This document shows, piece after piece, positions 6,233-6,327 of a DNA stretch of 6,327 nt. The notes beneath the pieces are model-generated. The model was not told the origin of the DNA. It did not search any database and worked only from the letters and a program-made list of their open reading frames with translations. The position numbers and the translations under genes were made by a program. Positions within the stretch are counted from its first letter, which is position 1. Every line of letters starts with the position of its first letter. This stretch comes from Candidatus Hydrogenedentes bacterium CG07_land_8_20_14_0_80_42_17 (GTDB taxonomy: Bacteria > UBA8481): NCBI GenBank assembly GCA_002780065.1, contig PEWQ01000026.1:1-6327 (forward strand). Direction: 5' to 3'.

Positions 6233-6327
6233 GCGAGAGCATATCGAGAGAAGCTGTGAAATATTTAAAGATTCAGCATTGAGACGCGGAAAAAATAGAT
6301 AAAAAATCTCAGTGTCTTGGTATCTGG
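6233..6327. other. Downstream non-coding end of window, possible edge of a dispersed repeat
   Basis: The 95 bases after lhgO hold no gene start that I can support. TGAGA (6280-6284) and TCTCA (6307-6311) could pair across a 22-base A-rich loop. The final bases read CTCAGTGTCTTGGTATCTGG, reminiscent of GTGTCT-type dispersed intergenic repeats found in many environmental bacterial genomes. No GC-rich stem followed by a T-run is present, so a terminator for hldD-lhgO is not visible here. Confidence 0.3.

Noticed and set aside
6280-6311. Rho-independent terminator after lhgO
   Set aside because: The only stem is 5 bp with a 22-base loop and no T-run follows.
1-6327. Mobile element, defence system or new multi-gene system
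   Set aside because: No transposase, integrase, target-site duplications, toxin-antitoxin or nuclease genes are seen. All four genes belong to recognisable metabolic families.

Overview
The window is ordinary-looking bacterial chromosome with moderate-to-low GC. It holds two short transcription units pointing away from each other across a 315-bp AT-rich gap. The host is probably a diderm (Gram-negative) bacterium with a respiratory chain. It encodes an ADP-heptose epimerase, which is used for lipopolysaccharide inner core, and three flavoenzymes whose families pass electrons to the quinone pool. Two of the genes (hldD and lhgO) have no recognisable Shine-Dalgarno sequence, a habit common in Bacteroidota, Chlorobi and Ignavibacteria relatives. 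I offer that placement only as a weak guess; nothing here fixes the taxon.

Left unit, minus strand: an unusually long acyl-CoA dehydrogenase (3718 to 1640, about 692 aa) is followed after 19 bp by an ETF-quinone-oxidoreductase-like flavoprotein. The second gene starts at 1620 and runs off the left edge, so its 540 visible residues lack the C-terminal part where a 4Fe-4S domain would lie. Together they suggest a local electron route from an acyl-CoA, through ETF encoded elsewhere, to quinone.

Centre, 3719-4033: this gap holds a 17-bp tandem array (about 3721-3796) directly upstream of the acyl-CoA dehydrogenase. The array alternates GTATC and GATAC five-mers. On the coding strand every unit carries a GAGG, and the last GAGG is well placed as the ribosome binding site. 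The rest is AT-rich, with two inverted repeats and weak promoter candidates for both directions.

Right unit, plus strand: hldD (ADP-L-glycero-D-manno-heptose 6-epimerase, 4034-5005) and, 18 bp later, lhgO (L-2-hydroxyglutarate dehydrogenase/oxidase, 5024-6232). The two products act in unrelated pathways, so the pairing looks like co-transcription of housekeeping genes. The last 95 bp contain no gene. They end in an A-rich stretch followed by a GTCT-containing tail that may be the edge of a dispersed repeat.

I see no mobile element, CRISPR array, RNA gene or defence system. The most unusual items are the palindromic tandem array at the acyl-CoA dehydrogenase start and that enzyme's extra domains.
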